From Humulus lupulus (taxonomy: Eukaryota; Streptophyta; Magnoliopsida; Rosales; Cannabaceae), in NCBI RefSeq assembly GCF_963169125.1, contig NC_084799.1, positions 106,407,143 to 106,471,142 of the forward strand: a DNA stretch of 64,000 bases, written 5' to 3'. This document shows, piece by piece, positions 19,733 through 32,165 of this stretch. How positions within the stretch are numbered: position 1 is the stretch's first letter; each line of letters starts with the position of its first letter. The notes beneath the pieces were generated by a model, which saw only the letters and a list, made by a program, of their open reading frames with translations, was not told the origin of the DNA and did no database searches. Made by a program: the position numbers and the translations under genes.

Positions 19733-22700
19733 ATGGCCACTAGAAAGAACCCATCTAAGGCAGCCACCACTAAGAAAAATAGTCATGCCTCCACATCCTA
19801 CCAACCACCACCACCCAAGCCTATTCCACAACCACCTCCTCTGATTGAATATGATTCTACACAGTTTATTAATAAGGATGCTTTTTAGCATTATCAAAAG
19901 TGTTGTTTAAGGGGACTCATTAAGGAGAGAAGCATGGAATATGAGGATTCCCCCTTCAAAAATGATATTTACGAGATTATAAGATAAGAAATACAAGGGC
20001 GAAACTGGAAAAGTTTTGTGGACAAGAGAATGACCAAGGTCAATTGTCCTATGGTTTATTAATTTTATGCTAATTTTTAGGGCTCTAGGAATAGGAAGGT
20101 GTTCTGTAGAGGGATAGAGGTGGAATGTGATGTGGATAACATTGATGCTTTGTATGGCATATCGATGATACCGAGTGTAACACCCTGGATAACCAAGACC
20201 GTTACACTATGTGTTTAAAGTAGTGCAGGACTTGCTAATCAAGTCATTTAAATGAAAATGTGATCCTAGAGTCATAAACAACTTAGGTTTAAAAGATTTT
20301 GGACATAAACAGATAATTTTCATTAAAACAAATGTTCAGTACATGGGATCCCAAAAACAGGGTTTAAAAAACTAATTTTATAAAATTTACAAAAGTTATA
20401 TACAATCAAGGCCACTCTAATGGAAAAATACACATTTTAGGTTTTCGTCCTTGTACAATCCCTCGTCTGTGGCAGACGAGCAGCTGACAATGTACACCTT
20501 GCCCCCAGAGCTCTCCAACTCATGGTTGAACCGCCTTACCCTTGCCTTTACCTGCACCACGTAGCACCCGTGAGTTGAGGCCGAACAAGAAAACCATAAC
20601 ATCATAACATATTCAATAACAAGAATCAAATAATTCATAAGACATTAACCAGATATTCAGCTGGCCATAATAAGCACAAAATCAGCGACGACAAACAAGG
20701 AATCGACAGTTTATCATCCAAGTATTCAATAAACCATAAGCATCAGATTAATAACAGTAAACACATTCATAATCAACAGTTTATCACAATCATCATACAA
20801 TACTCAGGGTCGACGCCCTTAGGCCGCACCCCCTATTTAACCCACTGGCTCCGGCTCACTTAGGCCGAGCCCAGTGTTTAACCCACTGACTCCGGCTCAC
20901 TTAGGCCGAGCTCAATGATTATTTAGCTAAACTCAGCTACCAATGGAAGAGTCGCGTCCTGTGCGCAAATATCAGTTCCGACACTCTTAGGTTGTTTATT
21001 TCATGCTCACATGGCATATCATAATCATACAACAATTATATTCAGATATAGGGAGCCCTTAGTCCCATCACAGCCACGCAAAAGGTGCAATTTTCTTACC
21101 TTTAATTTCCAAGCAGAGAAGGTGAAATGGTTCCGAGCACGATCCTTAGCTCCGAGCCTTGGCGATAAACCTATTTACAATCCATAAATGGTACTTCAAT
21201 AAGTTTAAATTCCAAAGAACAATCTTGAGACCAATCTCGCGCTCTCAGGACCTCTAATTCCACCAAACGGGGTGGTGAAATCGTCCCCGAGCCCATGAGC
21301 AAAAACCCTAAAAAGTACCCAAAAACTAAGTTCTGAAAGCTGAGTAGCGGTACAACGCTACCTGATGGACACTACAAAGCTAGAGTCAGAGACTCTAGCC
21401 CCCCAAACTTGCAGCCTAGCGTTGTAGCGCTCCTAACCTATCACTACAGTGTTGATACCAGAACTTCAACAATTCTAGGTTTTCTCTTCAAATTTTCCCG
21501 AGCCGAAGCTCCAAAAATCCATCCCTCAAGACCTCCAAATCCAAAATTAACCACATAGATACACTCTACTCATCAAAGGCAACAGAACCTAATCAATTTT
21601 TTCTCAAAAACTTCAACAAATCCCCAAAACCCATATTCAAGCTCTCAAGCCCAAAACACCATAACTAACCCAGGAATTTCTCCCAACAATTCACTTTAAT
21701 TCAACATTACATCAGCCACAAATTCAAGACCAAACCACTTATTTTAAACACCAAAAACCTCGGCAATAATTCATCACTTGAATACTCAGAACTCTACTTA
21801 ACAACCCAGTAAAATACAGAGATTAAAACTATGGTTCTTACCTTAAATTGGAGCCTAATTTCCCAGCTGAGTTTTCTGGTTGCTTAGCTTCAACTCTTCA
21901 AGCCTTCCCTTCAGTTTTGCCCAAATACCTCCCTTCAATTTTTCTTCCAAAATCACAATTAAATGCCTAATTTCCACTGCCCTTTTTCCTTAACTTCAAA
22001 ACACAAATAAGAGAGATAGAAGGCAGAAATCGTGAGAGAGAATGAGCAGGAGGTTCTAATTATTTCTATTTCAATCCTAAGTTATTCTATGTATATCCCT
22101 TAGTACCTAAGTAAAAGACCATTTTACCCTCCCACATAAAACTAATCATTTACTCAATCTAAGGGTATAATAATCATTTGTTCGCAATTCCCGCTAATTC
22201 CTCGAGTGTTCCTAATATTTACCACTTAAATCTTGTCATTCAATTAATTACCAATTATTTAATCAATATCTAATAATCCCCCGATATATTTTCTAAATTT
22301 CCCGAAAATACCCCCAGGCTCCCCCGAGCCAGGTATAAATCCTTGTCATGACTATTTCGCTAATCAACTCACTAGGACTGTCTCGAGCCATATACTGTGA
22401 ATATATCCACATAATAATGTGTTCTCATCAATTTATCACATATAATTACATTTATACCCTAAACGGGCCAAAATTACAAATATGCCCTTATAAGCAAAAC
22501 AGGGCCCACATGCATGTTAAATACTCATAAACATGCATTTAATCATATCCATATAACCATATAGTCATGCATGCCACACAATCATGCATCTAATCATATA
22601 TTCACATATATACCAATTATGGCCTCCCAGCACACTAATCAAGGCCCATAAGCCTTAATAGCAATTTGGGTCATTACACCGAGGGAGGAATATGAATATC

Positions 22701-23486
22701 ATCGATGGGTTACTTCTGGGAATATTGATTGGAGTGATGTGAATGGCACTTTGGGTATTCCTGGGTCACAATTTGTGATGCAAGATGGGCAGCCAAAGAC
22801 TTTTTGGTGGTACTAAATGTATAGAGTGGCCCGAGCGTGGATGTTATTTCTTAGTGCTCGGCTTATGCCTAACACTCACATATCTGATGTTGGGATTGAC
22901 CGTTGTTTATATTTATGCCATTATGAAGGGGTTTTCAGTGGATATTGGGAGGGTGATACGGTCAAGTATTCGTGATTTATGCCGTCTTCACACTATTGCT
23001 GGCTTGGGACATGGGTCTATGATCACAGACCTGTGTGAGGTATGGGAAGTGCCGATGTACCAAAGTGATTATTATATGAAGGGTATGGGGCCAATTTATC
23101 AATATACCATGCACATTTTTTAACCACCTTCTATGGAACCTCCAGTACCACACCCTCGTGGAGCTCAAGCTAAGGAGGAAGGTCAACACGCAAATTCCCA
23201 AGCTAATGTAAATGTCCAACAGCCCGAAGCAGAGGCTGTTGGAGGAGAGCAACCACCATATTTTACTTTGCCAACACCGAGCGATTTGAACGCAACCTGC
23301 TTTAATTATATTATTAGACAAGGACAGCACACTCATCAGTACTTGAGTGCTTTCCATGATTACACGAGGGGGCGGGTTGACCAGGATAATGAGGCTCTGT
23401 ATCAAATGACCAACAATGAGGTGGGTAGGACTTTCTATCAAAATCTGCCTCTGTGGAGGCCGTTTGATGAACCACCACCATTTTGA
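19733..23486 (+). pseudogene. Element X ORF: putative plant transposon protein (PF20167-like), broken
   Basis: ATG at 19733 opens a Pro-rich N-terminus (YQPPPPKPIPQPPP). The body then reads FINKDAF, stop, HYQKCCLRGLIKERSMEYE; later FYANF, KVFCRGIEVECDVDNID and ALYGI. The ORF is cut by solo LTR G1 at 20175/22679 and continues with RVARAWMLFLSARLMPNTH, then after a frame change VVYIYAIMKGFSVDIGRVI, and ITDLCEVWEVPM. This order fits the 'putative plant transposon protein' domain found in Athila and other gypsy elements. A Gln/Pro-rich C-terminal part (23133-23486) follows a stop in the same frame. At least four stops lie before the insertion. The function of the family is unknown. Confidence 0.72.
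20176..22678 (-). mobile_element. Solo LTR G1 (Ty3/gypsy family G), perfect TSD ccgag
   Basis: The segment starts TGTAACACCC and ends GGGTCATTACA, 2503 bases, flanked on both sides by ccgag (20171-20175 and 22679-22683). It interrupts the element X ORF, which resumes after the second ccgag. Orientation follows from the G element at 58-61 kb, where the TGTAAC end abuts the PBS on the minus strand. No internal region is present, so it arose by recombination between the two LTRs. The 20417-20638 open frame and others inside are not genes. Confidence 0.92.
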
Positions 23487-24865
23487 GCTGATTCGTAGCA
23501 GGTAAGTTTTCTTTCCTTAACTTTTCTATACATTGGGAACAATGTTTGGTTTAAGTTTGGGGAGGGACTTCAATGTGTGTCTGTGAATATTTGTTTTTTC
23601 TCTTTTGTGTTTGAGTCATTGTTTTGTTTATGTCATTTTGAATTTTGAGTTTTTAGTTTGAGTCTAACGTGATTTTATTGTGAACCATGATTGCCAATGA
23701 AGATAAAGTGAATGATTGATATTATAATTTAAAGAAAATGAATTCATGAAAAGTTGTGCGTTTGGTTAATTGTTTTTGTATTTCACTTTAGTGTGTCAGC
23801 ATACTTAGAAAACCTTTTCATGCTCTATGAGTTGTACAGTTGAATTTTTTTTATGCATATTGAATGGATTTGTGGATAGAATAATGGGAATTTGTAAATT
23901 CTAGAACTTGCTTATTCGTTATTCGAGGCGAAATAATACATCATGCTTGTTTGGAAAAATGATTTAGGCCATTTTTGGATCGTTTGAGCCTTTCTTGCTA
24001 ACCTTGAAATTTATTTTCTATTGATCACCCTTGTTGAGCTTAATTTTGTACATTTTTGTTTTGAGCCACTAATAAAGCCTAAGAATTGAACCCTTGATAT
24101 AAATCCTTCCCTAAAGATATTACGATGCACATGATAACAATATGGTGGGGAATTATATTGGGGTTATTTGGGAAAGCTAGTGGGATTATAATAAAAATAG
24201 AGAAAGTATATGTAAAAATAATAATAAATAAAATAAAAGAAATTTGAAAAAGAAAATTTCTTGTTTATATTTGAACTACACTCCTCATGTATAAAAAGAA
24301 ATAAGTTTGGGGGAGTGTAGTTAGTATTTGAAAAAAAAAAAGAATAAAAACATATATCTCTCTCTAGGTCAAGAAAAAATGGAAATCATTGGGGGTTTTA
24401 TTAATTGGATGGAAGAAAAAAGTCATGTGCTTGTGGTAAATTTGAGCTTAAAAAGTCTTTCTTATTTACCCTAAGCCATTTAATTACAAGCCTATAAAGT
24501 CCTATTGATTTCTAAGTATGTTTTGGTGTATATTAGTGGAGAATGGCAAATAAGTAAGCAGATGAAATACATAATTGGATAGCGGTATGTTTGGCTGAAA
24601 TTTGATTTGTATTAATGAATTCATTGTGTTATTTGTTGAGCATGATTAGGTTGTCTAAGATGTTGACAGGTTAAAGTGTTTTAGAGTAGCAATTGACTGA
24701 AAAATCTGGGTTAAGATCAAGGTTTAGTAGTTTTCTAAGAATTATGCTATTTACATTCATGATTTGGAGGCATTTAAAATTGTGGTTCATGCAGGTTCAC
24801 GTTAAAAGTGTGTTGTGTTTTGTTAGTTGAGTTCTTTGTTCGAGGGCAAACAAAGAGTAAGTTTA
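23487..24865 (+). other. Element X 3' non-coding region with polypurine-like tracts
   Basis: No open frame of interest. AAGTTTGGGGAGGGA at 23553-23567 and AAGTTTGGGGGAG at 24303-24315 resemble the true polypurine tract just before the 3' LTR (gtttgggggag, 30181-30191). Otherwise AT-rich. Confidence 0.55.
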
Positions 24866-25848
24866 TGTTGGGAAAACTTATACAGGATCTTTATTTATTT
24901 TCATGTAGATCTAATATTAAACAACTTAATATGAGATAACCTAGAACATGTTTCTAAAATTGAATTCAAAGAGAAACAACGATAAATGAATGAGTCATTC
25001 CTTCAGTTTCTCTAACCATTGTATCCTTTCTGTCACAGAGTATTATAAAGAAACTGAACTGTTCCAATGTATCCTTAGAATCACCTAGACTAGAGTGGGC
25101 AATTCTCAACACATGAGATAAATATAGAGAGAAGAAAAGAAAAGAATAATAAGAGGCTTAGAAAAGGACTTATGTTTAGAGAGAATCTAAAACTATCAAA
25201 AAACCAGTGATTAAACTTATCTGTCGTATTCTCTCTAAGCACTCATTTTATAAACTCAAGTAGGCCATCTAATTTAATTAAAAAATCAATAAAATAATAG
25301 CCAATTTGAAGCCCTAGGTCGAAATTATCATGGGCTTTAGGCCCGTGAAATTTCCCATTTGATTATAAGCCCATTGGACTTAAAATCAAGGCATCTATTA
25401 TTTTCTATTGATTTAATTAATTAAATAATTATTTAAATCCTTTATCAAATTAATTATTTATAATTTGAACCTTGATTTAAACTTATTTATTAATTTAGAT
25501 ACCAATTTATCTTAATTAATAAATCTGCACTGATTTCTCTTTTCTTCTCTAAATTACATAACTCTGTGAAACTATCCAAAATTGACTTGGTCAACTTTGA
25601 TAATTCTAATTGATAATTAAATCAATTAATTGAGACTATCTAGATGATTTTATCCAAGGTACAATGGGGAACATGGGCCTATGAAATCAGAAACAACGAT
25701 AAGAATACTTACAGTATACGCAGGGGAATGAATGAATCCTTCCTTCAGTTTCTCTAACCCTTGTATCCTTTCTGTCGCAAAGTATTATCAAGAAACTGAA
25801 CCATTCTTCTAATTTCTTCACAGTCTTCCAATGTATCCTTAGAATCAC

Positions 25849-28592
25849 TGTAAAGCCCCAAACTCCAGGGACCGTTACAGTGTGCCTTGTAAACAGTGCT
25901 AAACTCGCTAATCGAGTCATTTGGTCAAAATCGTGTAACTAAGTATGATTAGCGGTTTAGGGATTAAAATTTTTGGTTAAGATATAACGTTTCATTAGAA
26001 CGTTTACTGTATACATTGGGATCCCAAAAATATAATTTAAGAGTCTATTACAAGAAAATATTTACAACAGACCGATCTAAGCGACAAAATAGGGTTTAAC
26101 CCCAGTTCCTCTTTCAACCCTCGGTCGTGGCAGTCGAGCAGCCGCATATGTACACATCGTCACCTAAGCTCTCTAGCTCAAGGATGCTCCAGCTTTCATT
26201 TGCCTTTACCTGCACCACATAGCACTCGTGAGCCGAAGCCCAACAAGAAAACTTAATATGCTCATGAACAGTAATAACATGTCATCAAATCATAAGGCAC
26301 ACGCCTAGCAGATATAGCCCTAATCATACAGGCAAATGAGTTCACGTAATGTTGAGTATAACACATCAACCAATGATCATAATAATCATCCAGAGCTTTT
26401 AGCCCAAAATAGAAGAGTGACAATGGTACAGTCACTAAGGTGGGTTTCGTTCCCTTTATAAATAAGTGATCCTTTCACTAGCTTAAACAAGATAGGTATC
26501 TGATGAAATAGTCACCAGCATAAACCTATCGAGTAGATAAGTGATCCTTTCACTAGCTTAAACAAGATAGGTATCTGGTGAAATAGTCACAAGCATAAAC
26601 CTATCGAGTAGATAAGTGATCCTTTCACTAGCTTAAATAGGATAGGTGCATGATGACTAGTCACCAACATAACCTTCCTCATGACCATAGAGTCATAACC
26701 ATGGAGTACTGCTCCCTAGCCATGTGGCAAGTTGTCACCTAGGCCTTTGGCCTTGGCTCTGAGTAACTAGTCTTAGACTAAACAAGCGCTTATAAGTTTC
26801 ATCGACCTTAGGGTCAATCCAGCATTAATACCCCATATGAGTCATTCAATGTTGATATCGATTAGATCTAATCTTCATTCGGCCCTGCGTTCAGGACGCT
26901 TATGCCGTTTCTGACTCTCAGGTCAGTAATACGCGACCAGTGCCGATCCTGAACAGTTGGTACCATACAAAAGTAAGCAATGCCACCAAACATATATCAT
27001 ACGTCAAATATCTGAATATAGGGCATTCAACATGCTTACTAAATAACTACTAGCACAATTAGGATCATGCATAAACACAGAGGCTCAAGCTCTGAACAAT
27101 CTCATATTCAATACTCATAGCATGCCCTAATCACATGTTTGTCATGCATCACATGCATCACATTTAGACATCCAACATGCATCAAGAATAACCATGCATG
27201 TCACATATACACAGGGTGCAGTTTTCTTACCTCCGGTTCGAGCGAGAATTAAAACAAGAACGACCCTTGAGAACGATCGATCCTTAATCCTTTAGCGGTC
27301 ACCTAGTCATAACCAAATACAATCTTCGATTAATGAAAATTAACAAAGATAGGGTCTTGATCTAAACCCCACTCTCGGGACCTTGAAACATGCCCACACT
27401 GTGAGTATATTCGATCCCGGGCCTTAAGGATTGAAACCTTGAGCCAAAAACCCTTAAAAACACTCAAAACGGGGTTCTGAAGAAACAAGGTAGCGCTACA
27501 GTGCTACCCTCCTAGCGCCCCTACGCTCTTCTCAGAACCACAAACCGCCCCAGAAAATCCTGTGTAGCACTATAGCGCCCTCTGATGGGCGCTGTAGCGC
27601 TACCCCCAACCAGATATTCCCCTTAAATCTCTTCCTTCGACTCCTTCAATTCCAACCTGTTTCTAATGCTTCCAAACCCCATTTTTGATGCCAAATGAAC
27701 CCAAAAACTATCCTCACATACCCCAAGCATCACAACCACAAGAACTTTAGCCAAAACTCCAATAAATTCCCAACTTTTCAACTCAAAAACCAGCTGAAAC
27801 TTAACTAAGAAAACAGAGCAAAACCAAGAGTTCTAATGGCTAAAAACTCACCTCAATCTCAGCAACACACCCTCTTCAATGGTGGAGCATAACCCTAGCT
27901 TATCACAACTTGGTTCCTTGGCTTGATTCCTCAAAAATAGCTTGAAAATCCAAAGAGAAATGGAGGAGAAAAACCATCGGGAGAGAAGGAAATCAACACT
28001 CTATTTTCCTCTTCTTTCTACAGCCTTAATGGCTGATATCTAACCTAGGGGTGAAAAGACCAAAATACCCCTAGGTCTAAAAATGGTTTCTAAAGGCTCC
28101 CAAGGGCAAAATTGTCCTTTTGCACCTATTTCGTTAATCATAATTAACACCCTTCAATTCCCACTATTCTCGATATTCTCAAACACCAATAAATTATATC
28201 CCACTACCCTTTAATTCCCAGTAATGTTCTAATCATTAAAATCACCCCGAGACTCACCCTGAGCCCCGAACTTAAACCCGTTATGACCAGACCGAACACT
28301 TGCATTTTATGAAAGCCTCATGCCGAAAAGCTCGAACAAATCCACATATAATGTGGTACCATTCATAACTCATCCACATGCACGAAAATATACAATTACG
28401 CCCTCAACTGGCCAAATTACCAAAATGCCCTTATAATTATAAATACACTCATATGCATGCATTTATCATCATATAATAATGTAATTCACATAAACATGCA
28501 TATGATCACTAAATAACATCATAAATAAATTATGGCCCTCCCGGCCTCCTAATCAAGGTCCTAACCCTTATTAGGAAATTCGGGGCATTACA
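25849..28592 (-). mobile_element. Solo LTR G2 (family G), perfect TSD atcac
   Basis: The segment starts TGTAAAGCCCC and ends GGGGCATTACA, 2744 bases, with atcac on both sides (25844-25848 and 28593-28597). It is similar to G1 throughout, including ends, the gtagcgctac-type motifs and the final 'cccttataa' region. It is about 240 bases longer, mostly because of a 75-base tandem repeat. No coding region. Confidence 0.92.
26464..26688. repeat. 75-base tandem repeat, three copies, in solo LTR G2
   Basis: Copies start at 26464, 26539 and 26614 with aagtgatcctttcactagc. The first two are almost identical; the third decays after about 45 bases. Absent from G1. Confidence 0.9.
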
Positions 28593-30193
28593 ATCACCTA
28601 GACTAGAGTGGAAAATTTTCAACACATGAGATAAATACAGAGAGAATAAGAGAAAAGAATAATAAGAGGCTTAGAAAAGGACTTGTGTTTAGAGAGAATC
28701 TAATACTATCAGAAAACCAGCGATTAAACTTATCTATCGTCTTCTCTCTAAGCACTCCTTTTATAGACTCAATTAGGCCATTTAATTTAATTACAAATCA
28801 ATAAAATAATAGCCATTTTCAAGCCCTGGGTCAAAATTATCATGGGCTTTAGGCCCGTGAAATTTCTCATTTGATTATAAGCCCATTGGACTTAAAATCA
28901 AGGCATGTATTATTTTCTATTGATTTAATTAATTAAATAATTATTTAAATCATTTATCAAATTAATTATTTATAATTTGAACCTTGATTTAAACTTATTT
29001 ATTAATTTAGATACCAATTTATCTTAATTAATAAATCTGCCCTAATTTCTCTTTTCTTATCTAAATAACATAACTTTGTGAAACTATCCAAAATTGACCT
29101 GGTCAGCTTTGATAATTCTAATTAATAATTAAATCAATTAATTGAGACTATCTAGATGATTTTATCCAAGGTACAATGGGGACCATGGGCCTATGAAATC
29201 AAGCTCCAATAAGTTATCATAAATCTAACAAATAAATTTACTAACTTATTAATTCCTTGTGACCCCACTATAGACTCGGAATTGCACTCTTGAATTCATA
29301 GAATGCTCTATAACAAATATAGATACGCTATTAATTATCCATTGTTACAACCACAATTTTCACTCAATCCTCTATAGACGGTCTACAATGAGATAGGACT
29401 AAAATACTATTTTACCCCTCATTGTATTTTATCCTTAAAAAAATTAGTTCCTTGTAAATGATATTTCAGTAAACTAATTTTATTACTAAAATAGGATCTC
29501 TATCATTTAACACCTTGAACCAAACTAAAAGGAAACCATCGTTTCACTTCTTCATCAGAAGTTATAGATGTTCATATATATGATTAACACTCCCACTCAA
29601 TTATACTACCGAGTTCCCAAGATGTAAGTATGGGCTAGTCCGTAGGGTAAGCTGGTAACGAACAAGTCAAAGAACTCAAATATTACAATCAGTTAGAATA
29701 CTAACCACTCAGAATTGAGATTGAATTGACATATGGTCAACTATATGATATGACTAGAATAGATAATAACGGTATGTTTACTTGTCTTATCAATTGTCAA
29801 TATCGATCCTATCTGATGTAACAAATACATCTGATCTTATCTACTTTGCTAATGTTCTTGAAAGAACATAACATTGGGATGTGTAAGTATATCATATCGT
29901 AGATTAGCAAGTCAGTGTAAATCATGTGCACTAACTAATCTTAGGACTAACTTATTTTGAATATATAATCATATTTATATTCCATTGTGATTACGTCACT
30001 ATAAATATGATTAGCTATATGTTCGGGATTTGATAGAATTTTATATTAAACAAATAATCATGAAAAGAAAACATGTGAGCAAAGTGATTGACCAAGTCAA
30101 AAAATGATTTCTATTCTTTTATTAATAATAAATGAGATTACAAAGAATTTGGGTTTTAATTAGGGCATAAAACCCCAATAGTTTGGGGGAGTT

Positions 30194-31567
30194 TGATAAC
30201 TCTATTTTAGTGTCATTTTAGGATGTGTTTTTGTGGTAATATTGAGTCTTTTTGTTTGTTTTGTGCAAGATTACGCTTTTGTTTGTCTTTGTTGTAGGTC
30301 GGCACTATGAATCGTGAGTTAAACGCAGAAAGAAGAAGAAATGGTGAAAAAATGAAGTCTCGGTGGTTGTTTTAGTCAAATTGGCATGAAGAAGAAGCTA
30401 GAAGAAGTTTTTGATGAGTTGATGAAGGAAAGATTCAAAATTGTCAAGTTTTGAGAAAATAGAATTAGAGTCGCGGCATGGGCTTTAGGGCCGCAGCTCT
30501 AGCAACCACAACATTCTCTATAGGGTCACGACATGGCGAGTGGCAGAGAGCAAAGAAAAACTAGGCATTCACACGGGCCGCAGCATGGACTCATAAGGGG
30601 CGCGGTGCTTGAAGCAGGAGGCGCGAACCTTCTAGGCATTGTGAAGACACGGGCCGCGTCATGGAAATGTCAATGTCATCGCGTGCCTCCCTGAAGGGAG
30701 GAAAAAATATTATTTAGGTTTTAAAACATTAGAGATTAGGTTTTTAATTAAGGAGAATTAGGGTTTTTAATTACGAATTTTCAGATCATTCTTGACGGAT
30801 AAGCTTATTTTATGCATTTTTCTTCTTTAATTTCTTTTCGAGTTTTTGGACATTAAAGATGATAATATTTATTTTTATTGTGTTGGCTTTGTTTGCCTTG
30901 AACTAAATACATTTCTCTAGGGTTTGATGTAGTCACTTTGGATTTTGTTGATTTTCTATTAAGTGCAATTTTATTCTTCTTCTTCTATTCTTAATCTCTA
31001 CTAGTTTGTGTTTAATGCTTACAATTTATTGGCCATTTATTGTATGATTTATGATTTTAATTTGAGATCCGAGAGGGAAAATTAACTATTCTATAGTCAT
31101 TGAGACATAGATTGTACATAGGATGATAGTACATATATGATTTGTGTAGTTTTAGAGTTATGATGTTTAATGCCTGCTATGTGTTAAAATCAGTCACACA
31201 TATGTAGAAGATTTGCATATAGGTTGATATATTTTTATCTTGATAAAGAATTAATATTTCCTTTGATAGCCTACTATTAATATAGAATTAGAAGATTGAA
31301 TTGTGCTGAAATAGTTAAATTGACAAGTGAAATAGTTGATGAAATTAATACTCTAGGTCTTTATTCTTGAATTACTCATTATTATTGTTTTGTTTACTTT
31401 AGTTTTTATAACTAATTTATTAATTAATCTGAATTTCAATAGTCAAATAGAAATCAAGAGTAAAATATTGGTACTTGAATAAGAGTCATTGTGGGACGAT
31501 CCCGTTCCTACAAAAAACTATTACTTGTCACTACCACATATACTTGCGTGTGTTATTTTACTGATCA
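30194..31567 (+). repeat. 3' LTR of element X
   Basis: Starts TGATAACTC after the polypurine tract gtttgggggagtt and ends ttactgatca, 1374 bases. Two further X LTRs in minus orientation are at 14574-16138 and 38772-40179. It contains gtcgcggc/gccgcagc motif clusters. Directly after it, five bases (attta) lead into truncated RT-B LTR sequence. Confidence 0.82.
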
Positions 31568-31572
31568 ATTTA

Positions 31573-32119
31573 GGCCTCGAGAAAATCATCTGAAAACTTT
31601 TGGTGATCCTCGATTAGTGGTCAAACTTTTGGTGATCACTCAACAATCAGCCTTAACCACAACGCCGCCTGACATGGGCAAACGTGTGCTGCACTCTAAC
31701 AGTCACAAATATATTCCCCATAAAGTTGGTGTGTGACTTTCTGCAATGGGCCCCGTAGAATCTGCGTGAGTCATAGTCTTTATGTTAGCACACCCTTTTT
31801 TGTATTAACTTAACATTAATACCCTGATATTAATGAGAGATGAATAACAATAATGACCCCAGCCTCTATAAATAGGGCTGGGGTATCTCCTTGTAAAGGG
31901 TTCGATTTTTTAGAGAGAGAAACTCTGTACTCAATGCAATATATACGCTGCCTGAGAATCACCATTGAAGCTTGCTACTACAAGCTTCAAGCTCACTAAA
32001 TACTAGAGACTTGTGGACTAGGGCTCTTTTATAGCCTGAACCACGTAAAACCTTGTGTTATTTCCTTGTTTTTCCTTTAATCTCTCAGTTTAAGTTGGCA
32101 GAATAAAAGGTAGTCAACA
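31573..32119 (+). repeat. 5' LTR of RT-B, truncated at its start
   Basis: Matches the 3' LTR from ggcctcgag (45952) to the end (gtcaaca). TATA box tataaata at 31867-31874. The first ~368 bases are missing; element X ends five bases before. Good match to the 3' LTR, with scattered differences. Confidence 0.88.
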
Positions 32120-32121
32120 TT

Positions 32122-32139
32122 TTGGTGCTTTCATTGAGA
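32122..32139 (+). promoter_or_regulatory. Primer-binding region of RT-B
   Basis: TGGTGCTTTCATTGAGA starts two bases after the LTR end (caaca|tt), where the tRNA primer should pair. I cannot name the tRNA from this sequence. Confidence 0.6.
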
Positions 32140-32165
32140 TTTTGACGGATGCTTGGAAAACATTC

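Larger units (their letters stand above)
24972..29204. repeat. 718-base tandem duplication in the copia-like LTR, second copy split by G2
   Basis: The stretch starting gaaacaacgata at 24972 begins again at 25690. The first copy ends with gcctatgaaatca before 25689; the second ends with the same words near 29201. The second copy is split by solo LTR G2 (25849-28592). So the duplication came first, G2 later. Confidence 0.8.
24866..30180 (-). mobile_element. Copia-like LTR inserted in the polypurine region of element X
   Basis: The plus strand starts TGTTGGGAAAAC and ends ataaaaccccaata; the minus strand thus starts TATTGGGGTTTTATGCCC (a TG start changed to TA). Flanks are gttta (24861-24865) and gtttg (30181-30185), a target duplication with one mismatch. 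Removing the insert restores a continuous polypurine tract agtttgggggag. No coding part is seen, so it is a solo LTR. Its size is inflated by a 718-base tandem duplication and by solo LTR G2. I assign it to Ty1/copia from the look of its start (ttttatgccctaattaaaacc), which is from memory. Confidence 0.68.
18779..31567 (+). mobile_element. Element X: Athila-like derivative without gag-pol, interrupted by three LTRs
   Basis: From left to right: a leader with intron-like donor and acceptor, a decayed ORF for a putative plant transposon protein, a long non-coding 3' region with polypurine-like tracts, a polypurine tract (gtttgggggag) and a 3' LTR ending at 31567. No gag, protease, RT or integrase is found, and no 5' LTR lies at the left edge. 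Such an extra ORF between pol and the 3' LTR is typical of Athila-type elements, so this is probably the 3' half of one. Inside it sit solo LTR G1 (20176-22678) and a copia-like LTR (24866-30180) that holds solo LTR G2. Confidence 0.65.

Noticed and set aside
20417..20638. Minus-strand open frame in G1
   Set aside because: Inside a solo LTR, no domain, and not kept in G2.
22785..23123. A separate gene with a methionine start
   Set aside because: It is the frame-shifted continuation of the element X ORF after the G1 insertion, not a new gene.
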